Part shown: one piece after another, positions 16,863 through 23,726 of the stretch
How positions within the stretch are numbered: position 1 is the first letter of the stretch
Layout: each line of letters starts with the position of its first letter
Assembly (NCBI GenBank): GCA_031253335.1
Contig: JAIRWF010000013.1
Coordinates: 1-32,387 of the forward strand
Reading direction: 5' to 3'
DNA from: Streptococcaceae bacterium
Lineage (GTDB): Bacteria; Bacillota; Bacilli; Lactobacillales; Streptococcaceae
DNA: 32,387 nt
Made by a program: the position numbers and the translations under genes
Notes under the pieces: model-generated
Seen by the model: the letters and a program-made list of their open reading frames with translations, nothing else
The model's database searches: none
Told to the model about the DNA's origin: nothing

Positions 16863-17855
16863 TTATTTCACATCCGCTTTTTGGATGAGTTCAAAAATGT
16901 CACCTTTTGAGTCACTTGGTACTTTGCGCACATCAAAAGTAACACCTAAATCACGCATTTTTTCAAATACAGCCACATCGTCCTTGTTAACAGACAACAC
17001 ATTATTTAACATGGTTTTCCCTGTTGAGTGTGCCATTGAACCAACATTGATTTGGGTAATCAAGCCAGGACAAGCCTCGACAATGGCCAGTGCATCTTGT
17101 GGTGTCTCAAAAAGTAAGAAGGCATGGGTTTCCCCGAAACGAGGGTCTTTTACGACTTCGATAAACTTCTCAATTGGCACGACATTGGCATGCACGCCTG
17201 GAGGAGCCGCCTGCTCAATCAAGGTTTTGCGCATGGTGTCTTTTGCGACATTGTCTGAAACGACAATGATGCGATCTGCTTTAGAGTCAGGCGTCCAAGC
17301 TGTAGCGACCTGTCCGTGCAGGAGACGCGTGTCAATGCGGACGAGGTTGATTTTAATCTTCCCGTCGCCCAGAACGGTTCCTTCAGGGATAGCTCTGGCA
17401 GGACCAGCAGCTGTAGCAGCAGTTGCTCCGTCTTCAGCAGGCTGAAGTTCTTCTGGCTGGACTTTAATCCCAGCTTTGGCTTCCTTGATGATGTTCGCAG
17501 CCACCTTGTCTGCGGGTGCGCTAGCATCCATCATGCGCTCGGTGTAGGCTTGTACCACCATCGGTAGGTTGAGACCCGTGATGATGACAATCTTGCGGTC
17601 TGGGTTTTCTTTCAAAATCGTCGATGATTGATTAAACGGCGATCCTCCCCAGAGGTCTGCAAGAATGAGTACGTCATCACTGGCGTCAAATTTTGCGATT
17701 GCGTCTGAGAGTGCTTTGTGCAAATCATCAGGGCCCATGCCATTGAGGAATGTCACAACCTCAACTTTTTCCTGGTCTCCGAAGATCATGCCAGCGGACA
17801 TCTTGATGCCCGAAGCAAACTCACCGTGGCTCGCAAGTACAATTCCGATACTCAC
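16863..17855 (-). CDS. manL: Mannose/glucose PTS EIIAB component
   Basis: This 330-aa cytoplasmic fusion protein has the EIIA domain at residues 1-130, with phosphorylated His10 in VLASHGEF. A linker rich in Ala, Pro and Glu spans 130-163. The EIIB domain follows from 166, with phosphorylated His180 in [15 protein letters not shown]. It relays phosphate from HPr to the incoming sugar and contributes to glucose signalling. The start is GTG 17855, supported by AAGGAGG 9 nt upstream; no ATG fits. It is first in the manLMN operon, under a promoter with a cre-like site. Confidence 0.95.
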   Translation of the reverse strand: MSIGIVLASHGEFASGIKMSAGMIFGDQEKVEVVTFLNGMGPDDLHKALSDAIAKFDASDDVLILADLWGGSPFNQSSTILKENPDRKIVIITGLNLPMVVQAYTERMMDASAPADKVAANIIKEAKAGIKVQPEELQPAEDGATAATAAGPARAIPEGTVLGDGKIKINLVRIDTRLLHGQVATAWTPDSKADRIIVVSDNVAKDTMRKTLIEQAAPPGVHANVVPIEKFIEVVKDPRFGETHAFLLFETPQDALAIVEACPGLITQINVGSMAHSTGKTMLNNVLSVNKDDVAVFEKMRDLGVTFDVRKVPSDSKGDIFELIQKADVK

Positions 17856-17902
17856 TATGAGTAACCTCCTTAAATAAATTATAATATTAAATATTACAAC
17901 TC

Positions 17903-17939
17903 ATTATAGCACGTATTCCACGAGATGTAAGCGTTTGAA
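17903..17939 (-). promoter_or_regulatory. manLMN promoter with cre-like site
   Basis: On the minus strand TGCTATAAT (hexamer at 17903-17908) is an extended -10; a weak -35 (CTTACA) lies 17 bp upstream. It overlaps ATGTAAGCGTTTGAA (17925-17939), which matches the CcpA cre consensus except at one position. CcpA control is inferred. Confidence 0.6.
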
Positions 17940-18125
17940 AATCTTGAAATTCATGTAATGTTCGCCTTTTGAAAATTTTTAAAAGATAGAAAATCATCCA
18001 GACATGTGGAAAAAAACAAAAAAACCTGTGGAAAAACTCCTTAGGTTTATAAATGAAACCGTTCAATAAAGACAGTAATTTTACACCCTTTTGTGAATAA
18101 TATGGTAAAATACGTATGAGAAATG
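17940..18125. other. Intergenic region between manL and fer
   Basis: This AT-rich spacer holds the fer terminator on the minus strand (18022-18048) and a TGGTAAAAT box on the plus strand at about 18103-18111 that would point antisense into fer. No conserved gene is seen. Confidence 0.5.
18014..18048 (-). terminator. Probable terminator of fer
   Basis: On the minus strand AAACCT pairs with AGGTTT around an inner GGA/TCC stem and is followed by a T run. The stem is modest. Confidence 0.55.
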
Positions 18126-18329
18126 TCACGGCTGACTCTGTAAAGCACCCGTAGGACATTTTCTGATTGCATTGTGAAGAGTCTCGTTTTCTGCAAACTC
18201 TTTTTCAAGCACTTCGTCATCATTTAGGAATTTCACGATGCCGTCATCTCGATAGTCAAAAACATTGGGTGCTTCAATCTGGCAGATGCCACACGCAATG
18301 CAGCGTTCTTGTATAAGCTGAATTTTCAT
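18126..18329 (-). CDS. fer: Ferredoxin, single [4Fe-4S]
   Basis: This 67-aa acidic electron carrier has Cys10, Cys13 and Cys16 in CIACGIC and Cys58 in RKCPTGAL, the pattern of the short Firmicutes ferredoxins with one cluster. The start at 18329 is set by the family N-terminus (MKIQLIQERC); the longer open frame upstream would read through the divergent promoter of the next gene. No RBS is present; TGGTAAAAT ends 7 nt before the ATG. It is divergent from the SAG1386-family gene, an arrangement that is conserved in streptococci and lactococci. Confidence 0.93.
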   Translation of the reverse strand: MKIQLIQERCIACGICQIEAPNVFDYRDDGIVKFLNDDEVLEKEFAENETLHNAIRKCPTGALQSQP

Positions 18330-18338
18330 TACTATTAT
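18309..18338 (+). promoter_or_regulatory. Promoter of the SAG1386-family gene
   Basis: TTGTAT (18309-18314), an 18-bp spacer and TATTAT (18333-18338) are followed by AAAGGAAAG before ATG 18362. It overlaps the divergent fer promoter. Confidence 0.45.
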
Positions 18339-18345
18339 TTTACCA
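18337..18345 (-). promoter_or_regulatory. Extended -10 of fer, leaderless geometry
   Basis: TGGTAAAAT on the minus strand is followed by AATAGTA (7 nt) and ATG. It overlaps the -10 box (TATTAT, 18333-18338) of the divergent gene. Confidence 0.65.
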
Positions 18346-18361
18346 TACAAAAGGAAAGCAA

Positions 18362-18916
18362 ATGGCACAAAGACCCCCAAAAGAGCCTTGGAATGATGAA
18401 ATTTACGATCGCAAAAAGCGTAATGAAAGCGCCAAGCGAGGTAAAGATGATAAAGGCAAAAAACACAAAGAAGGAAATGGCCAAGCGTCAACTATCTACC
18501 TAACGGTTTTGGTTGTCTTGATGTTTATCATCATTGCTGCGGCGATTGTCTTTGCGATTTGGAATACGCGAAACACCAACATGAACACAGTTGAAAACCA
18601 GTTTTATCCAAAAGCAAGTAGTTCAACAGCGATTGTTCAAGCGACGTCTGCTGAGACGACGGAAACTACTTCTTCAAGTTCGGATTCATCAGGCTCTACC
18701 TATACAATTGTTGCGGGAGACTATCCTGCATTAATCGCGCAAAAAGTAAGCCAACAGCTTGGTACGACGGTAACCTGGGATGATATTGTCGCGCTTAACG
18801 GCAAAGACTCATCAGGGACGGCTGGCCAAAAAGGTGGGCTAAATGCTAGCCAACCTGGCTACTACAATAATGGAAACCAGCTTTCTGCAGGGGACACCCT
18901 CGTCATTAAAAAATAA
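18362..18916 (+). CDS. SAG1386/EF1546-family membrane-anchored protein with LysM-like domain
   Basis: This 184-aa protein has a highly charged cytoplasmic N-terminus (about 43 residues, many Lys/Arg), one transmembrane helix at about 44-67 (TIYLTVLVVLMFIIIAAAIVFA) and a Ser/Thr-rich linker. An extracellular LysM-like domain follows (TYTIVAGDYPALIAQKVSQQL; VTWDDIVALNG; QLSAGDTLVIKK). Its topology suggests binding to peptidoglycan near the membrane. It directly precedes cmk, as in many streptococci, with no gap. The start has AAAGGAAAG upstream. The precise role is unknown. Confidence 0.85.
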   Translation: MAQRPPKEPWNDEIYDRKKRNESAKRGKDDKGKKHKEGNGQASTIYLTVLVVLMFIIIAAAIVFAIWNTRNTNMNTVENQFYPKASSSTAIVQATSAETTETTSSSSDSSGSTYTIVAGDYPALIAQKVSQQLGTTVTWDDIVALNGKDSSGTAGQKGGLNASQPGYYNNGNQLSAGDTLVIKK

Positions 18917-19573
18917 ATGAAACCAATACGTATTGCCATTGATGGCCCAGCTTCTTCAGGAAAATCGACTGTTGCTAAGATTATCGCAAAAGATTTGGAT
19001 TTAACCTACCTAGATACCGGGGCGATGTATCGTGCTTGTGCCCTTGTTGCGTTGCAAAAAGAAACGGTGGACACAACAGTTATTACAGAGTTCATCCACA
19101 AAAATCCTTTGAAATTTGGTCAAGGTCGAGTTTTTTTGGGACTTAACGATATTACAAAGATTATTCGTAGCAACGATGTGACAGCAAAAGTTTCAGAGGT
19201 TGCTGCGATGCCCGAAATTCGCGACCTCATGACAGCAGAGCAACGTCGCATTGCGAAAGATGGTAATATCATTATGGATGGACGAGATATTGGGACAGTT
19301 GTCTTACCTGATGCAGAGCTCAAAATATTTTTAGTCGCAGATGTTGCAGAGAGAGCTGAAAGACGCTATAAAGAAAATCTTGAAAAAGGGATTCCGAGCG
19401 ATTTAGATGCACTTAGAAAAGACATTGCAGCTCGTGATAAATATGACTCAGAACGACAAGTAGCACCTCTTAAAAAGGCAACAGATGCGATAGAAGTTGA
19501 TACAACAGGCTTGCCCATTGAAGAAGTCGTCTCAATCATAGAAAAACACATTCAAGCAATCGAGCTCAAGTAA
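18917..19573 (+). CDS. cmk: Cytidylate kinase
   Basis: This 218-aa enzyme phosphorylates CMP and dCMP to the diphosphates. The P-loop GPASSGKS is at residues 10-17, followed by [10 protein letters not shown] (substrate binding), [23 protein letters not shown] and the lid [15 protein letters not shown]. Length is normal. Its ATG abuts the stop of the preceding gene, and no strong RBS is seen, so translation is probably coupled. A terminator overlaps its stop codon. Confidence 0.97.
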   Translation: MKPIRIAIDGPASSGKSTVAKIIAKDLDLTYLDTGAMYRACALVALQKETVDTTVITEFIHKNPLKFGQGRVFLGLNDITKIIRSNDVTAKVSEVAAMPEIRDLMTAEQRRIAKDGNIIMDGRDIGTVVLPDAELKIFLVADVAERAERRYKENLEKGIPSDLDALRKDIAARDKYDSERQVAPLKKATDAIEVDTTGLPIEEVVSIIEKHIQAIELK

Positions 19574-19587
19574 AGAGCTCTTTTTTT
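19562..19587 (+). terminator. Terminator of cmk
   Basis: GAGCTC/GAGCTC with a 7-nt loop is followed by seven T, overlapping the last cmk codons. Confidence 0.85.
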
Positions 19588-19620
19588 GTCATCATATCAG
19601 AGAAAGTAAAAATAAAGTTA

Positions 19621-19629
19621 TGTTATAAT
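19621..19629 (+). promoter_or_regulatory. Extended -10 of the LCP gene, leaderless geometry
   Basis: TGTTATAAT is followed by AACTCCT (7 nt) and ATG 19637. There is no -35 box and no RBS. Confidence 0.75.
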
Positions 19630-19636
19630 AACTCCT

Positions 19637-21199
19637 ATGGATAAACAACGGCTCAACCGCTTAAAATATCTACGACAGAATCAGGATTACCTTACAAGGC
19701 GCGAACTCCTAGAGCTTGATAAGTTGGAGCAAACCTTACGCATTGAGGAATCTCTTGCTGCTGATGCTGCACGCAACGAAGAGACTCGAGCCTCCGAAAA
19801 TAGACTACGTCTTGCAAGACAAGAAGAAAATGCGCGTATCGCTGCCGCTGAGGCGAAAGAAGCAAAACGACGTGCGCGTGAAGCAAGACGAGCTATCTAT
19901 GATGAGAAACCAAGGCCAAATGCTCGAAGCAGAAGGCAACGCAATCTGGATACATCAGAAAAGACATCTAGCCTAAAAACGCCTAAAGTTTATACGCAAA
20001 AAAAGCCATGGCGTTGGGTAAAGCGTATTGCTATAGCTCTCGCAGTATTAGTTGTTGCAGGATTAGCTTACCTGATATATGCGACGACGACAGCTGAGAG
20101 TATTCTTCAAAAAAGTTATGTAGATACAGGAGCTCCAGCGTTGAATGGAAGTCAGCCTCTCTCAATACTTTTGACTGGACTTGATACGGGAGATGCGACT
20201 CGCGGCGGAGCGAACTCCTGGGACGGCAATACCGACTCACAAATTTTGATGACGCTTAATCCCCAGACACAGTCTGCAACGATGGTCTCTTTGGAACGTG
20301 ATACGATGTCAAATATTCTCGACCAAAATGGGAACGTTCTCTTTCAAGCCAAAATGAACTCGGCTTATCCCTATGTCTATCCGACTGCAGGGCTTCAGGG
20401 CGCTGCGACAGCGGCAATGAATACCGTTGGTGAACAAGCTGGGATTTCAGTCAATCGCTTTGTGGTGATTAATATGGATGGACTTGTCAATCTTGTCAAC
20501 GATGTAGGAGGGATTGATGTTGTCAATGACTCAGGTTCAACGATCACGATTGCAAATACTGAACCCGAGTACACGGCAACGGTTCCCTATATCAAAGGGA
20601 ATCCGCCACAACATATCAATGGTGAACAAGCGCTCGTTTTTGCGCGAGATAGAGATACCTTACCCAATGGAGACTATGGACGCGCTGCACACCAGCGAGA
20701 GGTACTTGCAGCTGTCTTCAAGAAATTACTCAGTTTGAGCACACTCGTACATTTCAAAAAGGTACTCACGGACATTTCAGGGGACTTCAAGACCAACATC
20801 AAATCCAATAATGCAACTCTTTTAGCACTCATGAGTTATAAAAACTGTTTTAACAAGATGATTTCAATACAGTATCAAGGCATTGGGATGACGGCTGCGG
20901 GAAGTGATGGGATCTATGCCTCATATGAATTCATGCCGCAGGCCGTTGACCTAGCGGTACAAAACGCGATGCGTAAATCCGTTGGTGAAGCTGCAATTAG
21001 CACACTTTCATCGAATATAATTACGTATGAAAGCTATACAGGCTACCAGGCTTCAGACTATTATATGCCATCTGTCACGGTCACCCAAAAAGGGAAAGCA
21101 CCCGTTGTTTATGGCCTAGATACCAACGGAAGTTATGTTGTCATAGATAGTTCTAATGCGGGTGATTATGTTTCTGTGACGGGCGGTGCAGCAAAATAA
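19637..21199 (+). CDS. LytR-CpsA-Psr (LCP) family cell-wall polymer transferase
   Basis: This 520-aa protein starts with a long basic, probably helical cytoplasmic region (residues 1-129, rich in Arg, Glu and Ala). One transmembrane helix follows (131-149), then an extracellular LCP domain: LLTGLDTG near 178, DSQILMTLNPQTQSATMVSLERDTM near 203-227, VNRFVVINMDGLVNLVNDVGGIDVV near 275, and FARDRDTLPNGDYGRAAHQREVL near 340. LCP proteins transfer undecaprenyl-linked glycopolymers to peptidoglycan; older annotations call them transcriptional regulators. A C-terminal region of about 100 residues after the domain is uncharacterised. The N-terminal cytoplasmic region is longer than usual. Confidence 0.9.
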   Translation: MDKQRLNRLKYLRQNQDYLTRRELLELDKLEQTLRIEESLAADAARNEETRASENRLRLARQEENARIAAAEAKEAKRRAREARRAIYDEKPRPNARSRRQRNLDTSEKTSSLKTPKVYTQKKPWRWVKRIAIALAVLVVAGLAYLIYATTTAESILQKSYVDTGAPALNGSQPLSILLTGLDTGDATRGGANSWDGNTDSQILMTLNPQTQSATMVSLERDTMSNILDQNGNVLFQAKMNSAYPYVYPTAGLQGAATAAMNTVGEQAGISVNRFVVINMDGLVNLVNDVGGIDVVNDSGSTITIANTEPEYTATVPYIKGNPPQHINGEQALVFARDRDTLPNGDYGRAAHQREVLAAVFKKLLSLSTLVHFKKVLTDISGDFKTNIKSNNATLLALMSYKNCFNKMISIQYQGIGMTAAGSDGIYASYEFMPQAVDLAVQNAMRKSVGEAAISTLSSNIITYESYTGYQASDYYMPSVTVTQKGKAPVVYGLDTNGSYVVIDSSNAGDYVSVTGGAAK

Positions 21200-21204
21200 G
21201 TGAG

Positions 21205-21229
21205 AAAAAGCGACACAATGTTGCTTTTT
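21205..21229 (+). terminator. Terminator of the LCP gene
   Basis: AAAAAGCGACA pairs with TGTTGCTTTTT around a CAA loop. The next bases are the TGTTATAAT promoter of the following gene. Confidence 0.85.
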
Positions 21230-21230
21230 A

Positions 21231-21239
21231 TGTTATAAT
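21231..21239 (+). promoter_or_regulatory. Extended -10 of the DUF59 gene
   Basis: TGTTATAAT lies immediately after the LCP terminator. Here a leader of about 54 nt and GGGAGAA precede ATG 21300, so translation is conventional. Confidence 0.65.
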
Positions 21240-21299
21240 CACTATGTCAAAACTTTTTGACACTGTGATAGCATTACTTTATTTTAATGGGAGAAAAAT

Positions 21300-21638
21300 A
21301 TGGCAAATAAATATACTGACAAAGAAGTCGAAGATATTAAAAATCGAATTCTTTCAGCGCTCGAAGGGGTGATTGATCCAGAACTCGGAATAGATATCAT
21401 CAATCTTGGATTGGTCTATGAGATTACGTTTGAAGATAGCGGAGCCGTCGAGATTCAGATGACACTCACGACGATGGGTTGCCCTCTAGCAGACTTGCTC
21501 ACGGATCAGATCCACGATGTTCTCTCAGCGGTTCCTGAAGTCGATATTGACCAGCTCAAAGTTTCGCTCGTATGGGAGCCTGCATGGACTGTTGATAAAA
21601 TGTCGCGTTATGCACGTATCGCTCTTGGAATCCGCTAA
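21300..21638 (+). CDS. DUF59/MIP18 family metal-sulfur cluster assembly factor (SufT-like)
   Basis: This 112-aa protein has the family motifs VIDPELGIDIINLGLVYEI and LTTMGCPLADLLTDQI with a conserved Cys, and ends with LVWEPAWTVDKMSRYARIALGI. Members help assemble or deliver Fe-S clusters to targets. GGGAGAA lies 5 nt before the ATG. It is monocistronic between its own promoter and a terminator; the stop codon sits in the loop of that terminator (21630-21644). Confidence 0.93.
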   Translation: MANKYTDKEVEDIKNRILSALEGVIDPELGIDIINLGLVYEITFEDSGAVEIQMTLTTMGCPLADLLTDQIHDVLSAVPEVDIDQLKVSLVWEPAWTVDKMSRYARIALGIR

Positions 21639-21650
21639 GCGGATTTTTTA
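21630..21650 (+). terminator. Terminator of the DUF59 gene
   Basis: ATCCGC/GCGGAT with the TAA stop as the loop is followed by a T run. Confidence 0.85.
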
Positions 21651-21660
21651 TTTTCATTTT

Positions 21661-21733
21661 TTGGACTATACCAATTTTATATTTGACATTTCAATCCTGC
21701 TATGCTATCATACTTTTGTAACTATACCAATTT
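21661..21733 (+). promoter_or_regulatory. glmS promoter flanked by two NagR-like operators
   Basis: TTGACA (21683-21688), a 17-bp spacer and TATCAT (21706-21711, extended by TGC) form a strong promoter. TTGGACTATACCAA (21661-21674) lies upstream and a second copy of ACTATACCAATTT (21721-21733) lies downstream, 56 bp apart. The TTGG-N6-CCAA dyad resembles the dre/NagR sites of GntR/HutC regulators of amino-sugar metabolism. AGGAG (21746-21750) is the RBS. No glmS ribozyme fits in the short leader. Confidence 0.7.
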
Positions 21734-21760
21734 AATTTAGAACATAGGAGAAAATTGAAC

Positions 21761-23572
21761 ATGTGTGGTATCGTAGGCGTTGTCGGCAATAAAAATGCAA
21801 CCGACATCTTAATGCAAGGACTTGAAAAACTCGAATACCGAGGCTATGACTCAGCGGGTATTTTTGTCGAAGGCGGCGATCATGCCTCCCTCGTGAAATC
21901 TGTTGGGCGCATCCGCGATCTGCGCAGCAAACTTGGCATCGACGTGTCGGGTACGGCAGGTATCGGTCATACTCGCTGGGCGACTCACGGACAGCCTACT
22001 GAAACCAACGCCCACCCTCATACGTCCATGGATGAACGCTTTGTCCTCGTCCACAATGGCGTCATTGAAAATTTCAAAGAAATCCGCGACGAATACTTAC
22101 CTCATGACGACTTTAAAGGCCAGACGGACACAGAAATTGCGGTACATTTAATCGCCAAATTCATCGAAGAAGACGGCATGAGTGTCTTAGATGGCTTCAA
22201 AAAAGCCCTAAGCATTATCGAAGGCTCATACGCCTTTGCTCTCATGGATGCGCAGGATCCTGACACGATTTATGTCGCCAAAAATAAATCGCCACTTCTC
22301 ATTGGCCTGGGTGACGGCTACAACATGGTTTGCTCGGACGCTATGGCGATGATCCGTGAGACTTCTGAGTTTATGGAAATCCACGATAAAGAGCTTGTCA
22401 TCCTCCACAAAGACAGTGTCGAAGTTCAAGACTATTATGGCAATCCAGTGACCCGTAAAAGCTACACCGCTCAACTTGACCTCTCCGAAATCGGCAAGGG
22501 CACTTATCCGTTCTATATGCTAAAGGAAATCGACGAACAACCCACCGTCATGCGCCATCTCATCAGTGAATATGCGAATCCTGATGGTACGATGAAAGTA
22601 GATTCCGAAGTTGTCAAAGCCGTCCAAAAAGCTGATCGCATCTATATCATTGCAGCAGGTACTTCCTACAATGCAGGCTACGGATCTAAAATCATGCTTG
22701 AAGCGTTGACAGATACTCCTGTGGAACTCGGCGTCGCTTCCGAGTGGGGCTATGGCATGCCATTACTTTCTAAAAAACCTTTCTTTATCTTCCTTTCGCA
22801 ATCCGGCGAAACGGCAGATTCCCGCCAAGTCCTTGTGAAGGTGAATGAATTAGGCTATCCTTCGCTTACTATTACCAATGTCCCAGGCTCAACCCTCTCA
22901 CGTGAAGCGACTTACACCATGTTGATTGGTGCTGGTCCTGAAATCGCAGTTGCTTCGACCAAAGCTTATACCGGACAAATTGCGACATTGGCTTTTCTTG
23001 CCAAAGCAGTAGGCGTTGCTGACGGGCGTAAAGAAGCCCAAGACTTTGACCTCGTGAAAGAACTCTCACTCGTTGCTCAAGGTATCGAAGCAACGCTCTC
23101 GGAAAAAGAGAAAATCGCAGCAATCGTCAAAGATTTACTCCTCACGACGCGAAATGCTTTCTACATTGGGCGTAAGCAAGATTATTTTGTTGCGATGGAA
23201 GCAAGTCTCAAGCTTAAAGAAATTTCTTACGTCCAGTGTGAGGGCTTTGCCGCAGGCGAACTCAAACACGGGACTATTTCCTTGATTGAAAAAGATACCC
23301 CAGCGCTTGCTTTACTCTCAGACCCTGAAGTGGCGCAACATACCCGTGGGAATGTCATGGAAATTTCCTCCCGCGGTGGGAAAGTGGTTACTGTTGCGAT
23401 GGAGCGCGTGGCAAATGCAGATGATGACATCATTGTGGGCGACGTTCATCCTTATCTTTCTGCGATTGCCATGGTCGTCCCTACGCAACTCATCGCCTAT
23501 GAGACCTCTAGCCAACGTGGTTTGGATGTTGATAAACCACGTAATTTAGCGAAGGCTGTAACAGTTGAATAA
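21761..23572 (+). CDS. glmS: Glutamine-fructose-6-phosphate aminotransferase (isomerizing)
   Basis: This 603-aa enzyme makes glucosamine-6-phosphate from fructose-6-phosphate and glutamine, the entry to cell-wall amino sugars. The start is ATG 21761, so that Cys2 (MCGIVGVVG) becomes the N-terminal nucleophile after Met removal; an upstream TTG would add two residues and abolish it. The glutaminase domain shows GIGHTRWATHG, VHNGVIENF and GQTDTEIAVH. Two SIS domains follow (AAGTSYNAG; LSQSGETADS; ASTKAYTGQIA), and the C-terminus ends KPRNLAKAVTVE. Length is complete. Repression by a NagR-like regulator is inferred from the promoter sites. Confidence 0.98.
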   Translation: MCGIVGVVGNKNATDILMQGLEKLEYRGYDSAGIFVEGGDHASLVKSVGRIRDLRSKLGIDVSGTAGIGHTRWATHGQPTETNAHPHTSMDERFVLVHNGVIENFKEIRDEYLPHDDFKGQTDTEIAVHLIAKFIEEDGMSVLDGFKKALSIIEGSYAFALMDAQDPDTIYVAKNKSPLLIGLGDGYNMVCSDAMAMIRETSEFMEIHDKELVILHKDSVEVQDYYGNPVTRKSYTAQLDLSEIGKGTYPFYMLKEIDEQPTVMRHLISEYANPDGTMKVDSEVVKAVQKADRIYIIAAGTSYNAGYGSKIMLEALTDTPVELGVASEWGYGMPLLSKKPFFIFLSQSGETADSRQVLVKVNELGYPSLTITNVPGSTLSREATYTMLIGAGPEIAVASTKAYTGQIATLAFLAKAVGVADGRKEAQDFDLVKELSLVAQGIEATLSEKEKIAAIVKDLLLTTRNAFYIGRKQDYFVAMEASLKLKEISYVQCEGFAAGELKHGTISLIEKDTPALALLSDPEVAQHTRGNVMEISSRGGKVVTVAMERVANADDDIIVGDVHPYLSAIAMVVPTQLIAYETSSQRGLDVDKPRNLAKAVTVE

Positions 23573-23596
23573 AAACAACGATTTGTTGTTTTTATT
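23571..23596 (+). terminator. Terminator of glmS
   Basis: AAAAACAAC/GTTGTTTTT with a 5-nt loop lies at the stop codon. Confidence 0.8.
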
Positions 23597-23597
23597 A

Positions 23598-23626
23598 TTG
23601 CAATTTTCATTGAAAACGTTTACAAT
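23598..23626 (+). promoter_or_regulatory. mtlA promoter with CcpA cre site
   Basis: TTGCAA (23598-23603), a 17-bp spacer and TACAAT (23621-23626) form the promoter. TTGAAAACGTTTACA (23610-23624) fully matches the cre consensus WTGNAANCGNWNNCW and covers the spacer and the -10, a position suited to repression by CcpA. Confidence 0.8.
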
Positions 23627-23648
23627 AACTATATAAATATTTTTGCGC

Positions 23649-23726
23649 AAAGGGCTAGCCCTTTCTCTTTTGTCTAACAAAAGAGAAACCTCTAAAGCCC
23701 TCTGTGATTAGAATCGGAGGTTTCTC
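23649..23726 (+). promoter_or_regulatory. Structured mtlA leader with competing hairpins over the RBS
   Basis: Three elements are seen: the palindrome AAAGGGCTAGCCCTTT (23649-23664); a perfect 12-bp hairpin 23662-23673/23677-23688 with a 3-nt loop; and GAGAAACCTC (23683-23692), which is complementary to GAGGTTTCTC (23717-23726), the segment containing the Shine-Dalgarno directly before ATG 23727. The second and third pairings share 23683-23688 and exclude each other. Confidence 0.65.

Noticed and set aside
21244-21303. Leaderless ORF at ATG 21244 before the DUF59 gene
   Set aside because: The -10 hexamer ends only 4 nt before this ATG, the frame overlaps the DUF59 gene out of phase, and that gene has its own RBS.
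21712-21760. glmS ribozyme upstream of glmS
   Set aside because: The predicted leader is only about 40-50 nt, too short for the ribozyme, and none of its core is seen.
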